A DNA stretch of 8,624 nt from CAYPUT01 sp046541715 (GTDB lineage Bacteria > Spirochaetota > Spirochaetia > DSM-27196 > PWMO01). The notes below the pieces were generated by a model. The model had not been told where the DNA came from and did not search any database. It saw only the letters and a program-made list of their open reading frames with translations. Of this stretch, positions 1-6,724 are shown in pieces; positions within the stretch are counted from its first letter, which is position 1, and each line of letters starts with the position of its first letter. Location of the stretch: assembly GCA_046541715.1 (NCBI GenBank), contig JBKHCS010000124.1, positions 1 through 8,624 of the forward strand, read 5' to 3'. Position numbers and translations under genes: made by a program.

Positions 1-119
1 GGATACAGCGGCTCGAAGACCGAGGCAAATACCTCCGTTAGCCGGATTGCGGTCCTGTCGTCGAAGATATCCTTGAGCTGTTCGAGTATTCTTTTCTCGT
101 CGAACATTTTCGTCCCCAT
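1..119 (-). CDS. N-terminal fragment of an unknown protein (cut by window start)
   Basis: An open frame runs on the minus strand from an ATG at 119 off the left edge, about 39 codons. The visible protein begins MGTKMFDEKRILEQLKD and continues with FDDRTAIRLTEVF up to FEPLY. It is charged and amphipathic with regular hydrophobic spacing, so it looks helical or coiled-coil-like; there is no signal peptide or membrane segment. I do not recognise the family from so short a piece. A second in-frame ATG at 107 is a possible start and has GGGG a few bases upstream. I prefer 119 because a TATAGT box lies exactly 8 nt upstream, the same geometry as galU and the cyclase. It is divergent from the glycosyltransferase gene. 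That it is a real gene is inferred from clean protein-like composition and the promoter-like gap. Confidence 0.6.
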   Translation of the reverse strand, partial: MGTKMFDEKRILEQLKDIFDDRTAIRLTEVFASVFEPLY

Positions 120-127
120 TCTAACAT

Positions 128-133
128 ACTATA
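128..133 (-). promoter_or_regulatory. -10 box 8 nt upstream of the left-edge gene
   Basis: Minus-strand TATAGT lies 8 nt before the ATG at 119, so a transcript would start at or next to the ATG. No good -35 hexamer is visible at 16-18 nt. There is no Shine-Dalgarno sequence before this ATG. The same hexamer and spacing occur in front of galU. Confidence 0.4.
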
Positions 134-154
134 CCGGTGTAGATTTCGTCGCGA

Positions 155-183
155 TTCACTCGCCGGGGAAAAAACCCTAAAAT
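155..183 (+). promoter_or_regulatory. Sigma70-like promoter for the glycosyltransferase
   Basis: TTCACT (155-160) and TAAAAT (178-183) are separated by 17 nt, matching 4/6 and 5/6 of the sigma70 consensus. The predicted start near 190 gives a leader of only about 8 nt before the ATG at 198, too short for a Shine-Dalgarno site, and none is visible. Confidence 0.45.
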
Positions 184-197
184 GCGCCGGTATCGCC

Positions 198-1103
198 ATG
201 GAAATCTCCGTTATTGTCCCGGTATTCAACCGGCCCCACCTTCTCGCCGGTGCCCTCGCCTCCGTTATGGCCCAGACCTACCGGGATTTCGAGCTAGTCG
301 TGGTGGACGACGGCTCGACCGACGAGACCCCGGAGGTCCTTGCCCGCGTCCTCCGGGAGGTGCCTAAGGAGGGTGGGTCACCGCCGGCTCGCACCCTAAA
401 AATTCCCCACTGCGGAAAACCGGGGGCCGTCCGGAACCGGGGGGCCGAGAAAGCCCGGGGACGACACCTCGCCTTTCTCGACTCGGACGACCGGTGGTTA
501 CCGACAAAGCTGGAGACCCAGGTGCGGCTTCACCCGAGGGCCGGAATCGTCGCCGGAGGAGCTACGGACGCTCGACCGTCGCTTGGGGCCGGGGCCCGGG
601 GGCCGCGTTTTTCCCACACCCGGGAGCTGTGGGTCCGCCGGGGTCGGGAGGTTTCCCAGAAGGGGCAGCGACACCGTCGGTCCGGAGACCTCTTTGTCGA
701 CAGCCTCAAGAAGTGCATCATCGGGCCCTCCACGGTGATGTTGGAGCGCTCCCTCTTCGAAGAGCTCGGAGGCTTTCGGGAGGATCTGGAGATTGCCGAG
801 GACTACGAGCTCTGGCTTCGTTTGACCCACCGGGAGGCCGTCGCGTACCTCGACGAGGCGCTGACGGTAAAGCAAGCCGGGGACTGGGATCAGCTCTCCG
901 AGCGCCACGGACAGGTCGAGGTCTTTCGGATCGAGGGTCTCAAGGGGCTGGTCGAGGCCGACTACTTTGCCGACGTCCCGGAGCATCAGGTCGCGGCAAA
1001 AATGGAGCTGGCTCGAAAGTGTCGCATCTATGCCGCGGGGTGCCTGAAGAGGGGGAGGCCGGAGGAAGCCCGGAGATTCGAGGCGCTGGCCCGGGGTCTC
1101 TGA
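198..1103 (+). CDS. Family 2 glycosyltransferase (GT-A fold)
   Basis: A 301-residue cytoplasmic glycosyltransferase that probably moves a sugar from a nucleotide-sugar donor to a surface glycan or lipid acceptor; the substrate cannot be read from sequence. The N-terminus ISVIVPVFNRP is the classic GT2 start. DDGSTD at 37-42 binds the nucleotide, DSDD at 95-98 is the metal-binding DXD motif, and EDYELW at 201-206 supplies the likely catalytic acid. FSHTREL (138-144) and KKCIIGPSTV (171-180) are, as I recall, typical of a spirochaetal GT2 subgroup. No membrane segment is present, so it is not a processive synthase. Residues 108-137 are a Gly/Ala/Arg-rich stretch that looks foreign to the family (see findings). 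The ATG at 198 begins directly at the conserved strand, and no ribosome binding site is visible. It converges on galU. Confidence 0.9.
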   Translation: MEISVIVPVFNRPHLLAGALASVMAQTYRDFELVVVDDGSTDETPEVLARVLREVPKEGGSPPARTLKIPHCGKPGAVRNRGAEKARGRHLAFLDSDDRWLPTKLETQVRLHPRAGIVAGGATDARPSLGAGARGPRFSHTRELWVRRGREVSQKGQRHRRSGDLFVDSLKKCIIGPSTVMLERSLFEELGGFREDLEIAEDYELWLRLTHREAVAYLDEALTVKQAGDWDQLSERHGQVEVFRIEGLKGLVEADYFADVPEHQVAAKMELARKCRIYAAGCLKRGRPEEARRFEALARGL

Positions 1104-1137
1104 TCGCTTCCTGCTGCCCCGGCGGCCGGTCACCAAC

Positions 1138-1151
1138 GGCGCCCCGGCGCC
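1138..1151. terminator. GC hairpin in the gap between two convergent genes
   Basis: GGCGC-CCCG-GCGCC forms a 5-bp GC stem with a 4-nt loop in the 90-bp gap between the glycosyltransferase and galU stop codons. A second weak inverted repeat, CCCGG/CCGGG, lies near 1170-1185. Neither has a T tract, so a role in termination is only a guess from position. Confidence 0.25.
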
Positions 1152-1193
1152 TGCGAGTGCCCGCAGCCCCGGGCCTACCACCGGGCTGACGCC

Positions 1194-2090
1194 TCAGCGC
1201 CGGAGCTCGTCCTCTATCGCCGCACGAAGCTCCGGGTCCCGGGCGGCGTACCAAACAAAGGCCCGGACGTATCCCTCCGGGGCGCCGACGTCGATGCGGT
1301 CCCCGGAGATGCGCCGCCTGACGACCCGGCCCCGGGCCATCAGCCGCTTGAGCGCCCCGGTGTGGAAGAACTCGGCGCCGGCGGTCGCAGCCGCTGAGCC
1401 GGCCCCGGTTTGCGTCTCGGTGCCCGCACCGGTAACAGCCCCCGCCTCGAAGACCTTCCATTCCTCGGCGAGTTCTTCGAAGAAGTCCGGGGTGTAGAGG
1501 TAGCGGCCGATCGAGGCCTCACGGCTCGGCTCTGTCCCCGGCGCCGGCTTCTCGACGATATCCGTTACGTGCTCGCCGTCTCCATCTAAGGCGACGATTC
1601 CGTAGCGCTCGAGGTGCGGCGGATCGAAGATGGTCGCCAAGACGGTGGCGCCGGTGGCTCGATGGGTATCGAGAAGCTGGGCCGTTAACGGTGGGTCGCC
1701 GATGTGAATATCGTCCGGGTAGGCTACGACGACCGGATCCGATCCGGCGAACTCCCGGGCGAGAAGGAGGGCGTGTCCGGTACCCCTCATCGCGGGCTGC
1801 CTTACCACGGTCGTTCGGAGGGCCGGGGGCGCTATCCGGTCGAGAAGGTCCGTTCTCCCGGCCCTCCGGAGGGCCGATTCGAGCTCCACCTCGTGGTCCA
1901 TGTAGTCTTCGAGGGAGCGCTTCCGCCGGGAAGAGACGAGCAAGAGCTCGGTGACACCCGAGGCGATAAACTCTTCGAGAATAAGGTCCAACGCGGGACG
2001 GTCGACTAGGGGGAGGAGCTCCTTCGGAACGGTCTTTGTGGCCGGAAGAAACCGCGTACCGTAACCCGCGGCAAGAATTACGCCCTTCAT
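1194..2090 (-). CDS. galU: UTP-glucose-1-phosphate uridylyltransferase
   Basis: A 298-residue nucleotidyltransferase, expected to make UDP-glucose and pyrophosphate from UTP and glucose-1-phosphate in the cytoplasm, feeding glycan and glycolipid synthesis. The start MKGVILAAGYGTRFLPATK is the signature of bacterial GalU, followed by VPKELLPLVDRP (21-32). Also visible are QPAMRGTGHAL (98-108), the metal-binding YPDD (124-127), ERYGIV (161-166), VEKP (179-182), GRYLYTP (195-201) and GDRIDVGAPEGY (263-274). The length is near the usual 290-300. The canonical GEIQLTD-type motif is replaced by an Ala/Gly/Thr repeat followed by AEFFHTGAL (239-247), a clear departure. The start at 2090 is fixed by the N-terminal motif; AGGA sits only 1 nt from the ATG, too close to act as a ribosome binding site, and TATAGT lies 8 nt upstream. 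It is divergent from the lipoprotein gene. Confidence 0.92.
   Translation of the reverse strand: MKGVILAAGYGTRFLPATKTVPKELLPLVDRPALDLILEEFIASGVTELLLVSSRRKRSLEDYMDHEVELESALRRAGRTDLLDRIAPPALRTTVVRQPAMRGTGHALLLAREFAGSDPVVVAYPDDIHIGDPPLTAQLLDTHRATGATVLATIFDPPHLERYGIVALDGDGEHVTDIVEKPAPGTEPSREASIGRYLYTPDFFEELAEEWKVFEAGAVTGAGTETQTGAGSAAATAGAEFFHTGALKRLMARGRVVRRRISGDRIDVGAPEGYVRAFVWYAARDPELRAAIEDELRR
1377..1436 (-). repeat. Imperfect Thr-Gly-Ala repeat inside galU
   Basis: Residues 219-238 of GalU read as three degenerate units around TGAG, TGAG and TAGA at a period of about eight residues (24 nt). The first two units match well at DNA level (ACCGGTGCGGGC and ACCGGGGCCGGC); the third is degenerate. 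It sits in the loop just before the substrate-site segment. Confidence 0.5.
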
Positions 2091-2098
2091 ATCCTGCG

Positions 2099-2104
2099 AC
2101 TATA
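2099..2104 (-). promoter_or_regulatory. -10 box 8 nt upstream of galU
   Basis: Minus-strand TATAGT is separated by exactly 8 nt from the galU ATG. No -35 match is visible; CTGTAG lies 20 nt upstream, outside normal spacing. The position predicts a leaderless or nearly leaderless transcript. Confidence 0.45.
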
Positions 2105-2125
2105 GCGAATGACAACTAAGCGCGC

Positions 2126-2131
2126 TACAGT
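2126..2131 (+). promoter_or_regulatory. -10 box 7 nt upstream of the lipoprotein gene
   Basis: TACAGT is followed by 7 nt and then the ATG at 2139, fitting the TANNNT-N7-ATG pattern of leaderless genes. GGGAGA touches the ATG and is too close to act as a ribosome binding site. It is preceded by GCGC, as is the matching box at 6719. Confidence 0.45.
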
Positions 2132-2138
2132 TGGGAGA

Positions 2139-2927
2139 ATGAAACGGTTATTCTCGCCCCGGCGCGCCGCCGGGACGTTCCGCACGTTGACTTGGGCCAA
2201 AGGCCCGCTCGCGGCGCTTCTGGTGTTTTTGTTCGCCTCCTGCGCCGTCTCTCAGGACACCCTCCTTCGGAGCGACGGGGGGGCCGAGGCGGCGGTTCGC
2301 ATCGAGCTTTCGCCTATCCTCGTCTCGTATCTCGAAGACCTGACCCTCGCCTTCGCCCCGGAGGCGGAGTTTCGGGTCTTCGATCTTGCCCTCCTCCGGG
2401 AGAATCTGGAAAACGAGCCGGGGGTGCGGGTTCTCCGGCTCGCCGAAGAGCCGACAGGCACCCTCGCGATGACCCTCGATATCGCGTCGCTGGAGCAGTT
2501 GCAGCGCGGGGCGAGTCCGGCGGTCTCGGGGCTGCTATCGGTCGAAGAATCGCCCTTGGGGACGGCTCTCGAAGTAAGCCTCGGACCTAAGGAGATTTCC
2601 GATCTGCTCACCTTTGCCGGAGCGGCGGACGCCCGGGCTCTGTCGGTCTTCTTCCCCCCGCCGCCCTCTGACGGCGATGCGTCCCGGAGGGTGACGCGGG
2701 AGGGCTATATAGACGACGCGGTCTGGGTTCTCGAGGAGTACGCTCCGGCGGAGGATATCGAGGAGGCGATTCGTGCTTCCGGGGTCGGTGTGACGGTGGC
2801 GGCCCCCCGGGAGGTTCTCTCGGTCGACGGCGGCCGGAAAGAGGGGGGGCGTGCACGGTTCGACATCTCCCTCCTGGAGCTGGTGACCCTCCGGGAGCCC
2901 CGGCGGTACACGGTTATCTACCGGTAG
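2139..2927 (+). CDS. Putative lipoprotein of unknown function
   Basis: A 262-residue exported protein I cannot assign to a family. From the ATG at 2139 it has a basic N-region (MKRLFSPRR), a hydrophobic core (GPLAALLVFLF, 22-32) and a lipobox-like FASC ending at Cys35, which would be lipidated. The lipobox is looser than the usual LAGC, a tolerance known for spirochaetes. The mature part is acidic, with repeated LSP, LSVEESPLG and LGPKEISDLL segments and little obvious domain structure, and ends in a strand-like RYTVIYR. An earlier in-frame ATG at 2109 would add ten residues with no signal value and would overlap the promoter region, so I chose 2139. It is divergent from galU and convergent with the reductase. 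Membrane anchoring is inferred from the signal; its role is unknown. Confidence 0.8.
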   Translation: MKRLFSPRRAAGTFRTLTWAKGPLAALLVFLFASCAVSQDTLLRSDGGAEAAVRIELSPILVSYLEDLTLAFAPEAEFRVFDLALLRENLENEPGVRVLRLAEEPTGTLAMTLDIASLEQLQRGASPAVSGLLSVEESPLGTALEVSLGPKEISDLLTFAGAADARALSVFFPPPPSDGDASRRVTREGYIDDAVWVLEEYAPAEDIEEAIRASGVGVTVAAPREVLSVDGGRKEGGRARFDISLLELVTLREPRRYTVIYR

Positions 2928-2951
2928 AATCTCCGGGGGGCGGGGCGATAG

Positions 2952-2975
2952 CCGGGGCCCCGTCCGGGGCTCCGG
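2952..2975. terminator. Strong hairpin between convergent genes, possible two-way terminator
   Basis: A 10-bp stem (CCGGGGCCCC paired with GGGGCTCCGG, one G-T wobble) closes a GTCC loop. It lies between the stop codons of the lipoprotein (2927) and the reductase (2997), where both transcripts would end. There is no T run on the minus-strand side and only a weak one (ACTTCTT) on the plus side, so termination without Rho is uncertain. Confidence 0.5.
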
Positions 2976-2996
2976 ACACTTCTTCCCGGTTCCCCT

Positions 2997-3944
2997 CTAA
3001 ACGGTAGGAAAGTTTGCGGCGTAGGCTTCGTGGATTTGCTCCAATTCCGCGTTGCTCAGGTTCCACTGTCCGGCGCCGGCGTTGGAGATGGCCTGGTCCG
3101 GCCGCTTGGCTCCGACCAAGGCACAGGTCATTCCCGGCTGAGCCGTGGCCCAATTGATGGCCACCTGCGCCACCGGGACGTTCCGGGCCGACGCGATATC
3201 CCTCAGCGCGTCCACCACGTTTTGCACCTTATCCCACATTTTCGGGTTGAACGCCGGGTAGAACGTGGCCCGGTAATCTCCTTCTTCGAAGGTCGGGTAC
3301 TCCCGGAATTTGCCGGTCAGAATACCCCCGGAGAGGGTTCCGTAGCTCACGACGCCGATACTGTGCTCCTTGCAGTACGGAAGGATCTCGTATTCGATGT
3401 CCCGCTGGAGAAGCGAGAAGGGAGGCTGAAGACTCGCGAGGGGGGTTATGCTGCGGACTTTGTCCATCAGGCCGGTGTCGAAATTCGATACCCCGAGATA
3501 GCGGAATTTTCCCGCCTCCTGTGCCCTAAGGAGGACCTCCAGCGAGTCCTCAAGGGGGGTCTTCGGGTCGGGCCAGTGGATCTGGTAGAGGTCGATGGTT
3601 TCGACGTCGAGGCGCCGGAGGGATTCTTCGATCTCCTGCCGAACCGAATCGGGGGAGAGGTCGTTCCGGAGCTTCCCCCCGGACTTCCGGATTCCTACCT
3701 TTGTGGCGATAACGACCTGGTCCCGGCGACCCTTCAAGGCCTTTCCCACGACTTGTTCGGAGTGACCGCTCCCGTAGGCAGGCGCGGTATCCACCAGAGA
3801 GATGCCGTTTTCGATGGCGGCATGGATGGTCCTGATCGATTCCTGGTCGTCGACCCTGCCCCAAAAATCGTCCCCCATCGCCCACGTTCCGAGCCCCACC
3901 CGAGAGACCTTGAGGTCGGTCCAACCGAGACTACGGTCTTCCAT
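2997..3944 (-). CDS. Aldo/keto reductase
   Basis: A 315-residue NAD(P)H-dependent oxidoreductase of the TIM-barrel aldo/keto reductase family, expected to reduce aldehydes or ketones in the cytoplasm; the substrate is unknown. The full catalytic tetrad is visible: Asp52 and Tyr57 in VDTAPAYGSGHSE, Lys82 in ATKVG and His123 in QIHWPD. GVSNF (151-155) and the C-terminal GAKRPDQ (278-284), which helps hold the cofactor, are also typical. The length matches the AKR11/YhdN-like group. The start at 3944 is chosen over an upstream in-frame ATG (3986) because AGGAG lies 5 nt before it and MEDRSLG leads straight into the first strand. It follows the adenylate cyclase by 8 nt, with its ribosome binding site overlapping the cyclase stop, so the two are probably co-transcribed and coupled in translation. 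Confidence 0.93.
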   Translation of the reverse strand: MEDRSLGWTDLKVSRVGLGTWAMGDDFWGRVDDQESIRTIHAAIENGISLVDTAPAYGSGHSEQVVGKALKGRRDQVVIATKVGIRKSGGKLRNDLSPDSVRQEIEESLRRLDVETIDLYQIHWPDPKTPLEDSLEVLLRAQEAGKFRYLGVSNFDTGLMDKVRSITPLASLQPPFSLLQRDIEYEILPYCKEHSIGVVSYGTLSGGILTGKFREYPTFEEGDYRATFYPAFNPKMWDKVQNVVDALRDIASARNVPVAQVAINWATAQPGMTCALVGAKRPDQAISNAGAGQWNLSNAELEQIHEAYAANFPTV

Positions 3945-3949
3945 GTCTG

Positions 3950-3954
3950 CTCCT
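3950..3954 (-). promoter_or_regulatory. Ribosome binding site overlapping the cyclase stop codon
   Basis: Minus-strand AGGAG lies 5 nt before the reductase ATG. Its first two bases are the last two of the cyclase TAG stop, read as TAGGAG. This fixes the reductase start and points to translational coupling. Confidence 0.8.
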
Positions 3955-6682
3955 ACTTCATCGTCAGATTGAAGGCGCCGTCCCAATTGTCCGGCGGCGG
4001 CTTCCGGATAAATTCCTTACACCGCTTCTGGTAGAAGCTCCCCGGGCCGTCGTCCGGCCGAATCTTCAGCGTTTCTCCGAAGTACTTCTGGGCTCCCGTC
4101 CAATCCCTCTCCTCAAAACGTTCCAGTCCCTCGTGGAAGGCGTCAAGGACCTCCTTCATATCGGGGGGCAAATCGGTCGTCTCGTCTACCAATTCGAAGA
4201 GGCGCACAGGCTGGTGGATGCCGACGACCCGGACTCGGTCCATCTTTCGGAAGGCGAACTCCTCTCCGGCCTCGAACTGGGTCGCCTCGCTGATCAGAAG
4301 CCAAGTTCCGTACTGCTTGTTCACTCCTTCGAGGCGGGCGGCGAGGTTCACCGAATTGCCCATCATCGTGTAGTCCATCTTCTTTTCGGTACCCATGTTC
4401 CCGACAACCATCTCCCCGGTGTTTATGCCGATCCGGGTCAGGAGGGGACCCGGGCTGAGCTTCTCTTCGAGGAAGTGCTCGTTCAGGATCCGTTCCATCT
4501 TCTTCATCCGGACGGCCGCGCGGCACGCCCTCCCGGCGTGATCGTCGAAGTCGAGAGGCGCACCGAAAAAGGATATGATGGCGTCACCCTCGTATTTGTC
4601 GATGGTGCCCAGCTGATCGAGGATAATGTTGCTCATCTCGGTCAGATAGCTGTTGAGCAGCTTAACCAGGTCCTCCGGCTCCATCTGCTCGGATATGGTG
4701 GAAAAACCCTTTACGTCGGTAAACATGGCGGTCAGGTGCTTCTTTTGGCCGCCGAGGGCGAGCTTGGAGGGATCCGAGAGCACCTCGTTCATGACGTCCG
4801 CCGAAAGGTAGTGGGAGAAGGCGTTTCGGATGTGCGCCCGCTCCCGGGCCGTTTCGATGAACTTGACGGTAGTAATGACGATGACGGTAAAGAACATCGC
4901 CGCGGCCGGGGTTAACATCGGAAGGAACTGCCCCGTTGTCGCGAAGAACACCGAAGCGCCGGCGAGGAAGAGAATCACCATGGCAAAACCGACCAAGCTC
5001 GTCGTCAGAGGGGGGAGATTCCGTATGATCAGGGCAACGAGAATCGATAAGATAACCGCGAGGACGATGGAGTACCAGAGGGGCAGCTTGTCCAGAAAGC
5101 GGTTCTGGAGAATGGTGTTCAGAATAGCCGCGTGGGTGCCGACGTTCATGTACTCTTCTTCGAAGGGGTTTACTCCGATATCCGTCGTCCCGGTTCCCGT
5201 AAAGCCGATAAAGGCGTAGGCGCCGGGGATAGCTTCCTCTATGCGGCTCCGGGACTCCGCGAGGGCCTCGTAGACAGCCCGGGTGGCGGCGAAGTTACTC
5301 GGGATTTCCGCCTGAATCGCCCGGTATTCCCCGGCGAGGTCCTCCGGAAGCTCTTCTTGCGAGAGGATCGCATCCAGATCCGCGAGAATAGCGGCCTCGG
5401 CTCCTCCTTCAAGGAATGCGCCGACCTCCTCGAAAAAGTAGCGCCGAGCCTGGATGTACTCCTCCATTCGCTCGGGGTCGTCGCCTCCGAGGATATCCGT
5501 CTTGACGCCCTCGGCGTAGCGGTAGACTCCCAAGATGTCTGCAGGGTCTTCGGCGGTCGGTGGGGCGTAGTAACTCAAGTAACCGGCCGCCTCCATGATT
5601 TCCAGGTTCTCGATCAGCCTGGCCTCGAGCTCCCGGTTGAGCACCAGCTCGTAAAACGAAAAGTGCCGGAAGCTCTCGTCGAAGGTCGCCCGGGGCCAGT
5701 TGATCAGCATCCGCTGGTCTTCGGTAAGGGGAATGGTGATATCCGTCGGCTCGTTTTCGCCGGGGAGCACGGCGTCTTCGAGAACGAGCTCCCGGGGGTA
5801 GGCAATGACCCGAGGCTCCCCCAGGAGGTCCAGGACCGGGGCGAAGGCCAGCTGCGGGAAGTGTTCTCCCCCCTCCTCGACGATCAGCTCGATCCGGCGT
5901 CGGACCCCGTCGGGGTCGATAATAACGTTCGGAAAGCCGGCCCCGGCGGCGTGTCGACTGACGGTCAGGATCGCCGGGCGAATGCCCTCTGCTTCCCGGT
6001 AGACGGGACCCCCGGCCTGGTTCTCGACTTCCGGAATGGTAAAGTTGGCCCGGGCGAACTGTTTGAGGTCATCCGGGACGAGAGGGTCATCCTCGTTGAG
6101 CATGTTGACGGTAAAATAGGCCCTACCGTTTAGCCGGGCGGTCCGGCCGAAGTAGGAATCGTTGTCCCGAGCGATGTTACGTACCTCGTCGAGCAGGTAC
6201 TCCTGGGACCGGCGGGTCAAACCGGTCAGATCCTGGACAAACTCGAGGGCGTCCTGGGTGCTTATCTGCCCCTGGGCCAAGGCTGCGAAGAGGTCTTCCA
6301 CGTTCTGGGCGATAGAGGAGAACTCCTCTTCGAAGGCCTGGGGAATCTCTTCGTTGAGCATCTCGGCGTTTACGCCGAGGGGACTCTCCTCGACGTACTC
6401 GATGTCCAAGCTCGCGAATCCGACGTCGAATTCCCGTAACAGAATAAGCCCATTTGCGACGATGTCCCGGCTCCAGGGCCAGACGCCGACGTTGACGATG
6501 GCGTCCTCGTCGATGTTCAGCAGAAGGATATCCTCGTGCTCCGGGATCGCCGGCTTAACCTGAAGGAGGGCGTCGTATATCTGTGATTCGAAGGTCTCGT
6601 AGTCCTCGAGGAGGTTGAACACGGAGAAAAGCCCGGCGACCACCACGGGAACGATCAGTACAATGGCGACTTTCCGATTCAT
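3953..6682 (-). CDS. CHASE2-domain class III adenylate cyclase
   Basis: A 909-residue membrane receptor predicted to make cAMP from ATP. Order: one N-terminal membrane segment (about 4-24), a large extracytoplasmic CHASE2 sensor (about 30-530), three membrane helices (about 535-554, 559-580, 586-606), a class III cyclase domain (about 645-835) and a TPR-like C-terminal tail ending near PPPDNWDG (895-902). Catalytic residues are complete: Asp656 in FTDVKGFS and Asp700 in KYEGD bind metal, Lys696 and Thr772 (DYTMMG) select adenine in class IIIb style, and Asn779 and Arg783 in VNLAARLE stabilise the transition state. The protein is longer than the roughly 700-750 residues I expect; the extra length is acidic helical sequence in the sensor. 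I start at MNRKVAIV, 8 nt after a TATACT box, and not at the ATG at 6733, which would overlap the divergent gene. It is the first gene of an operon with the reductase. Confidence 0.93.
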   Translation of the reverse strand: MNRKVAIVLIVPVVVAGLFSVFNLLEDYETFESQIYDALLQVKPAIPEHEDILLLNIDEDAIVNVGVWPWSRDIVANGLILLREFDVGFASLDIEYVEESPLGVNAEMLNEEIPQAFEEEFSSIAQNVEDLFAALAQGQISTQDALEFVQDLTGLTRRSQEYLLDEVRNIARDNDSYFGRTARLNGRAYFTVNMLNEDDPLVPDDLKQFARANFTIPEVENQAGGPVYREAEGIRPAILTVSRHAAGAGFPNVIIDPDGVRRRIELIVEEGGEHFPQLAFAPVLDLLGEPRVIAYPRELVLEDAVLPGENEPTDITIPLTEDQRMLINWPRATFDESFRHFSFYELVLNRELEARLIENLEIMEAAGYLSYYAPPTAEDPADILGVYRYAEGVKTDILGGDDPERMEEYIQARRYFFEEVGAFLEGGAEAAILADLDAILSQEELPEDLAGEYRAIQAEIPSNFAATRAVYEALAESRSRIEEAIPGAYAFIGFTGTGTTDIGVNPFEEEYMNVGTHAAILNTILQNRFLDKLPLWYSIVLAVILSILVALIIRNLPPLTTSLVGFAMVILFLAGASVFFATTGQFLPMLTPAAAMFFTVIVITTVKFIETARERAHIRNAFSHYLSADVMNEVLSDPSKLALGGQKKHLTAMFTDVKGFSTISEQMEPEDLVKLLNSYLTEMSNIILDQLGTIDKYEGDAIISFFGAPLDFDDHAGRACRAAVRMKKMERILNEHFLEEKLSPGPLLTRIGINTGEMVVGNMGTEKKMDYTMMGNSVNLAARLEGVNKQYGTWLLISEATQFEAGEEFAFRKMDRVRVVGIHQPVRLFELVDETTDLPPDMKEVLDAFHEGLERFEERDWTGAQKYFGETLKIRPDDGPGSFYQKRCKEFIRKPPPDNWDGAFNLTMK

Positions 6683-6690
6683 AGTTGGTA

Positions 6691-6696
6691 AGTATA
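6691..6696 (-). promoter_or_regulatory. -10 box 8 nt upstream of the cyclase
   Basis: Minus-strand TATACT is separated by exactly 8 nt from the ATG at 6682, with no Shine-Dalgarno sequence between. TTGTAG lies 21 nt upstream, too far for a normal -35 box. The arrangement copies that of galU. Confidence 0.45.
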
Positions 6697-6718
6697 GTTC
6701 ATTGGTCGGAAAGAGCGC

Positions 6719-6724
6719 TACAAT
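6719..6724 (+). promoter_or_regulatory. -10 box 7 nt upstream of the barrel-protein gene
   Basis: TACAAT (5/6 of consensus) is followed by 7 nt and then the ATG at 6732. AGAGG ends 1 nt from the ATG, too close for ribosome binding. No -35 match is seen. GCGC precedes the box, as at 2126. Confidence 0.5.

Noticed and set aside
498..1181. Long minus-strand open frame across the glycosyltransferase
   Set aside because: The plus strand has all GT2 motifs; the minus frame has no signal peptide, motif or ribosome binding site.
3030..4034. 334-codon open frame on the plus strand across the reductase
   Set aside because: It is the antisense shadow of a clear aldo/keto reductase with a full catalytic tetrad; in GC-rich DNA such long antisense frames are common. 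The protein has no recognisable motif.
5132..6133. 333-codon open frame on the plus strand inside the cyclase
   Set aside because: It is antisense to the CHASE2 region, has no start signal, and its composition follows from the GC-biased codons of the real gene.
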